From Gemmatimonadaceae bacterium (GTDB taxonomy: Bacteria; Gemmatimonadota; Gemmatimonadetes; Gemmatimonadales; Gemmatimonadaceae), in the NCBI GenBank assembly GCA_025934775.1, contig JAICWO010000001.1, positions 62,001 to 126,000 of the forward strand: a stretch of 64,000 nucleotides of DNA, written 5' to 3'. Position 1 is the first letter of the stretch; each line of letters starts with the position of its first letter. The notes under the pieces were generated by a model. That model did not search any database, was not told where the DNA came from, and was given only the letters and a program-made list of their open reading frames with translations. The position numbers and the translations under genes are program-made. Below, piece by piece: positions 61,678 through 64,000 of this stretch.

Positions 61678-61797
61678 GGTCGCTGTCGTTGTGCGTTGTC
61701 CGTTGTGCGTTATCCGTTGTCCCGTTCGGCTTCGGGTCACGCGAGTTCGACGCAATCACGCACAACGGATAACGGAAAACGCAAAACGACAGCGACC
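61678..61797. repeat. GGTCGCT-bounded 7-bp inverted repeat element, copy C
   Basis: Perfect 13-bp ends ggtcgctgtcgtt and aacgacagcgacc. Left units gttgtgc, gttgtcc, gttgtgc, gttatcc, gttgtcc (61688-61722). On the minus strand the right arm reads gttttgc, gttttcc, gttatcc, gttgtgc. It lies between convergent genes. Confidence 0.92.
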
Positions 61798-61827
61798 GGC
61801 GACAGTAGCTCGCCGTTTTGCTTCGGA

Positions 61828-62943
61828 TTACGCCGCCCCTCTCTCCCCCGCCTTGAGCGGCACGATCCGTTCGACCTTCCGCGCGATGATCGCGTGCGTC
61901 GGACAGTGATGCACGAACTCTCCATCCGCCGGCGACCAGTCCGCCGTGCGCGTGCGCGTGTACGCTTTGCCCTGCGCGTCGAGTCCCATCATCGACGGCG
62001 CGAGCGCCGCGCAGAGGCCGCAGCCGATGCACCGGTCGCGATCGACTTCGATCTCGAACCGGCGGCGCGGGTACACGCCGCCCGGCTGGTCGTAGAAGGC
62101 GTCGATGTCCTCGAGCGCCTTGTGTGCGGCGCGATGGCCCTCCTGGATCGTGGCCGCGATGTTCGTGAAGCTGAGCCAATCCTCGGAGCAGCGCGGGCGA
62201 ATCAGCACCATCGGCGGCCCTTGCCAGTTCGTCAGCGGGAACTGCTGCAGCGCGTGCATCATCGTCGTCGCCGCGCGCATGTAGATGTTCGCGAAGCCGA
62301 GCGAGGCGGCGTCCTGGATCGGGCGCAGGTCGGTGCTGCCGACGTCGACGGCGATGACGAGATCGGCGTCGAGGGCGCCGATCGCGACCGGGAGGTTGTC
62401 GATCACCCCGCCGTCGACGCACACGCGCTCGCCCACCTTCCCCGGCGGGAAATAGCCCGGCAGCGCGCACGACGCGTACACCGCGTCCTGCACGTAGACG
62501 TTCTGCAACCCCGGCGAGCCCCAGATCACGGGCGAGCCGCGCTCCAGATCCACGGTGTTCACGAGCAGCGGCAGCGGCAGATCCGCGAACGTGCCCGCCG
62601 GCACCACGGCGCGGCACAGGTCGCGCAGCGGCTCCTCGAGATAGATCGAGGGTGACCGCATGCGCTCCATGATCATTCCGAAATGATTGATTCTGAATAA
62701 GTCGCGCCGCTTGAGCGACTCGGCGCGCGCGGCGAGTTGGTCGGGCGTGTACCCGCCGAGCCGCGCCGCGGCGAGGAGCGCCCCGATACTCGTGCCGGCG
62801 TAGCGCGTCGGCACGATGCCGCGCTCCTCGAGCGCCTTCATGACGCCGATGTGCGCAAACCCCTTCATCCCGCCGCCGCCCAGGACGAGCGCGATGCGGC
62901 GGTGAGAGGGGGGGGCGGAGGATGCCAAGCCGGAACGGGTCAT
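61828..62943 (-). CDS. patatin-like phospholipase fused to a ferredoxin domain
   Basis: A 371-residue soluble protein. Residues 1-280 form a patatin/RssA-like lipase: oxyanion loop GGGGMKGFAHIG (22-33), nucleophile S52 in GTSIG, and DGG at 177-179. Residues about 298-360 form a ferredoxin-like [4Fe-4S] domain with C305, C308, C311 (CIGCGLCAALAP) and C347 (HHCPTHAI). The region FEIEVDRDRCIGCGLC leads straight from the lipase. Such fusion is unusual; the cluster may be structural or redox-regulating. The substrate is probably a phospholipid or acyl ester. Confidence 0.9.
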   Translation of the reverse strand: MTRSGLASSAPPSHRRIALVLGGGGMKGFAHIGVMKALEERGIVPTRYAGTSIGALLAAARLGGYTPDQLAARAESLKRRDLFRINHFGMIMERMRSPSIYLEEPLRDLCRAVVPAGTFADLPLPLLVNTVDLERGSPVIWGSPGLQNVYVQDAVYASCALPGYFPPGKVGERVCVDGGVIDNLPVAIGALDADLVIAVDVGSTDLRPIQDAASLGFANIYMRAATTMMHALQQFPLTNWQGPPMVLIRPRCSEDWLSFTNIAATIQEGHRAAHKALEDIDAFYDQPGGVYPRRRFEIEVDRDRCIGCGLCAALAPSMMGLDAQGKAYTRTRTADWSPADGEFVHHCPTHAIIARKVERIVPLKAGERGAA

Positions 62944-63001
62944 GTCACACGGAGTATCGGTACGCTGATCGCTTGTTCATACACCATGGAGTGGGCCGCG
63001 G

Positions 63002-63415
63002 TCACTGGAGATAGTCGTACAATCCGAGCAGGCCGACCACCGCCCCGCCGACCATGATCACCGTGCCGGGCGTGCCGCCGATGATCGCTCCGGCGATGAG
63101 AGCCGCGACGCCGACCACCATCATCGCCCGCGCCTGCCCGAGATTGGCGCGCGTCGCCATCGCCGGATGGGCCGTCTTGGCCGCGGTACGCGCGTGCACG
63201 CCCGCTTGCATCCCGGTGATCGTCGCGCCCGACAGGGCGGACGGCGCGGGTGTGCGCTCGATCACCATCGACGGAGCCGCCGGAGCGTCAGGCGCGCTGC
63301 CGCGGCTGATCGCGGCGCTCGTATCGAGTGTCGCCGTCGCCGAGAGCTGCGCGTGGACGGGGGCCGCGACGGCCATGGAAAGGCACACCGCGAGCAAACG
63401 AACTGGTAGACGCAT
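63002..63415 (-). CDS. small exported protein with two C-terminal hydrophobic segments
   Basis: A 137-residue protein. Signal MRLPVRLLAVCLSMAVAAPVHAQ, a linker rich in Ala/Ser/Pro, then ARAMMVVGVAALIAGAIIGG and GTVIMVGGAVVGLLGLYDYLQ, which are Gly/Val-rich and may pair in a membrane. GAGGAG lies before ATG 63415. The function is unknown; several similar short proteins occur in GC-rich soil bacteria. Confidence 0.75.
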   Translation of the reverse strand: MRLPVRLLAVCLSMAVAAPVHAQLSATATLDTSAAISRGSAPDAPAAPSMVIERTPAPSALSGATITGMQAGVHARTAAKTAHPAMATRANLGQARAMMVVGVAALIAGAIIGGTPGTVIMVGGAVVGLLGLYDYLQ

Positions 63416-63589
63416 CACTGCTCCTCGTATGGGGGTGCCAACGCCTGCGAAAGAAACGCGCCAGAAAAATGCGCCGCCCCCCTCGCACTGAGTCAATGGT
63501 GGCGGACACACATCGTGCCGCCTAGTGTTACGCGTCGCTCTCACCCCTCACCTTCCGCTTCCGCACATGCTCCCGTCTCCCGCGCTCCG

Positions 63590-64000
63590 ATGACGCGCGA
63601 GCGCACCGACGGCTCGCTCGTTCGCGCGCTCGGCGTGTGGGGACTCGCCGCGAACATCGTCAACATCACGGTGGGCGGCGGGATCTTTCGCTTGCCGACC
63701 GCGGCGTACGAAGCGCTGGGCGGATCGGCGCCGATCGCGTACGTGGTCTGCGCGGTCGCGATGGGGCTCATCGTCATCTGCTTTGCCGAGGCCGGCAGCC
63801 GCGTGTCGCTCACCGGAGGGCTGTACGCGTACGTCGAAGTCGCGTTCGGCCCGTTCGTGGGCTTTCTCGCCGGGGTGATGCTCTGGGCGGGGATCACGGC
63901 CGCCACGGCCGCCGTCTCGTCGTTCTTCGCCGATGCACTCGTCGCGCTCGTGCCATCGCTCGCGGCAAGCGGCGCGCGGTCGGGATTGCTCATCGTGATT
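63590..64000 (+). CDS. APC-superfamily amino-acid permease, 5' part only
   Basis: The reading frame from ATG 63590 gives MTRERTDGSLVRALGVWGLA, then the family helix-1 motif VGGGIFRLP and LTGGLYAYVEVAFGPFVGFLAG of helix 3. It runs off the right edge of the window after 137 codons, so about two thirds are missing. It is a secondary amino-acid transporter in the inner membrane; the substrate is unknown. An upstream ATG at 63566 stops at once and was dismissed. Confidence 0.85.
   Translation, partial: MTRERTDGSLVRALGVWGLAANIVNITVGGGIFRLPTAAYEALGGSAPIAYVVCAVAMGLIVICFAEAGSRVSLTGGLYAYVEVAFGPFVGFLAGVMLWAGITAATAAVSSFFADALVALVPSLAASGARSGLLIVI

Noticed and set aside
61678-61797. Simple terminator
   Set aside because: A hairpin here would be far longer than needed, and the heptad build and shared ends with two other loci point to a repeat family, though it may also stop transcription.

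Overview
The window is GC-rich, Gram-negative bacterial chromosome. It has many Sec-exported lipoproteins and outer-membrane beta-barrels, two very large MacB-like permeases of the ADOP type, stand-alone TonB-plug proteins and many peptidase and repeat-protein genes. ADOP permeases are typical of Acidobacteriota and Gemmatimonadota, and the whole set fits Gemmatimonadota best; this is an inference from family content, not from a marker gene. I see no rRNA, tRNA, CRISPR array, prophage or insertion sequence, and no toxin-antitoxin pair, although one orphan, frameshifted antitoxin-like gene is present.

Layout. 0-10 kb: a lipoprotein, an ADOP permease, an ankyrin protein, a subclass B3 metallo-beta-lactamase, two tail-to-tail plug-domain paralogues, a PAS protein and an NTF2-like lipoprotein. 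10-20 kb: envelope proteins (OmpA/Pal-like, CHRD, L,D-transpeptidase and three tandem barrel paralogues that share an N-terminal motif and partly their leaders), then an NtrY/NtrC-like two-component system. 20-24 kb: a broken ribbon-helix-helix gene and a fused type II restriction-modification enzyme with a divergent XRE controller; a perfect palindrome touches the enzyme's start codon. 24-28 kb: an adaptor, two ABC ATPases and a methyltransferase in one operon with no permease. 28-40 kb: CapA-like and NlpC/P60 proteins, preQ0 genes (queE, queC) with a cystathionine-synthase-like gene, an M28 peptidase, a binding protein overlapping a chemoreceptor, and an SDR/DCC/OsmC group. 40-50 kb: a second ADOP permease, a ZU5-like lipoprotein, a 1572-residue TPR/HD-GYP/GGDEF/ATPase/TPR protein and an AAA+ Fis regulator without GAFTGA. 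50-64 kb: dienelactone hydrolase, agmatine-to-putrescine genes (aguA, aguB), glycerate kinase, a peroxiredoxin, NRAMP, aconitase, an M20 peptidase, a patatin-ferredoxin fusion and the start of an APC permease.

Two things stand out. First, the peroxiredoxin at 54255-54866 (minus) has an in-frame TGA exactly at its peroxidatic cysteine position, followed after 14 nt by a perfect 7-bp hairpin with GU in the loop. It is therefore best read as a selenoprotein that gene callers would split in two. Second, at least six intergenic spacers hold inverted-repeat elements whose two arms are built from degenerate 7-bp units (GTNNNNN, or GC-led in one case), and a seventh uses 9-bp units. Three of them (near 40.1, 57.6 and 61.7 kb) share GGTCGCT...AGCGACC ends, which marks them as one dispersed family. 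I do not recognise this family.
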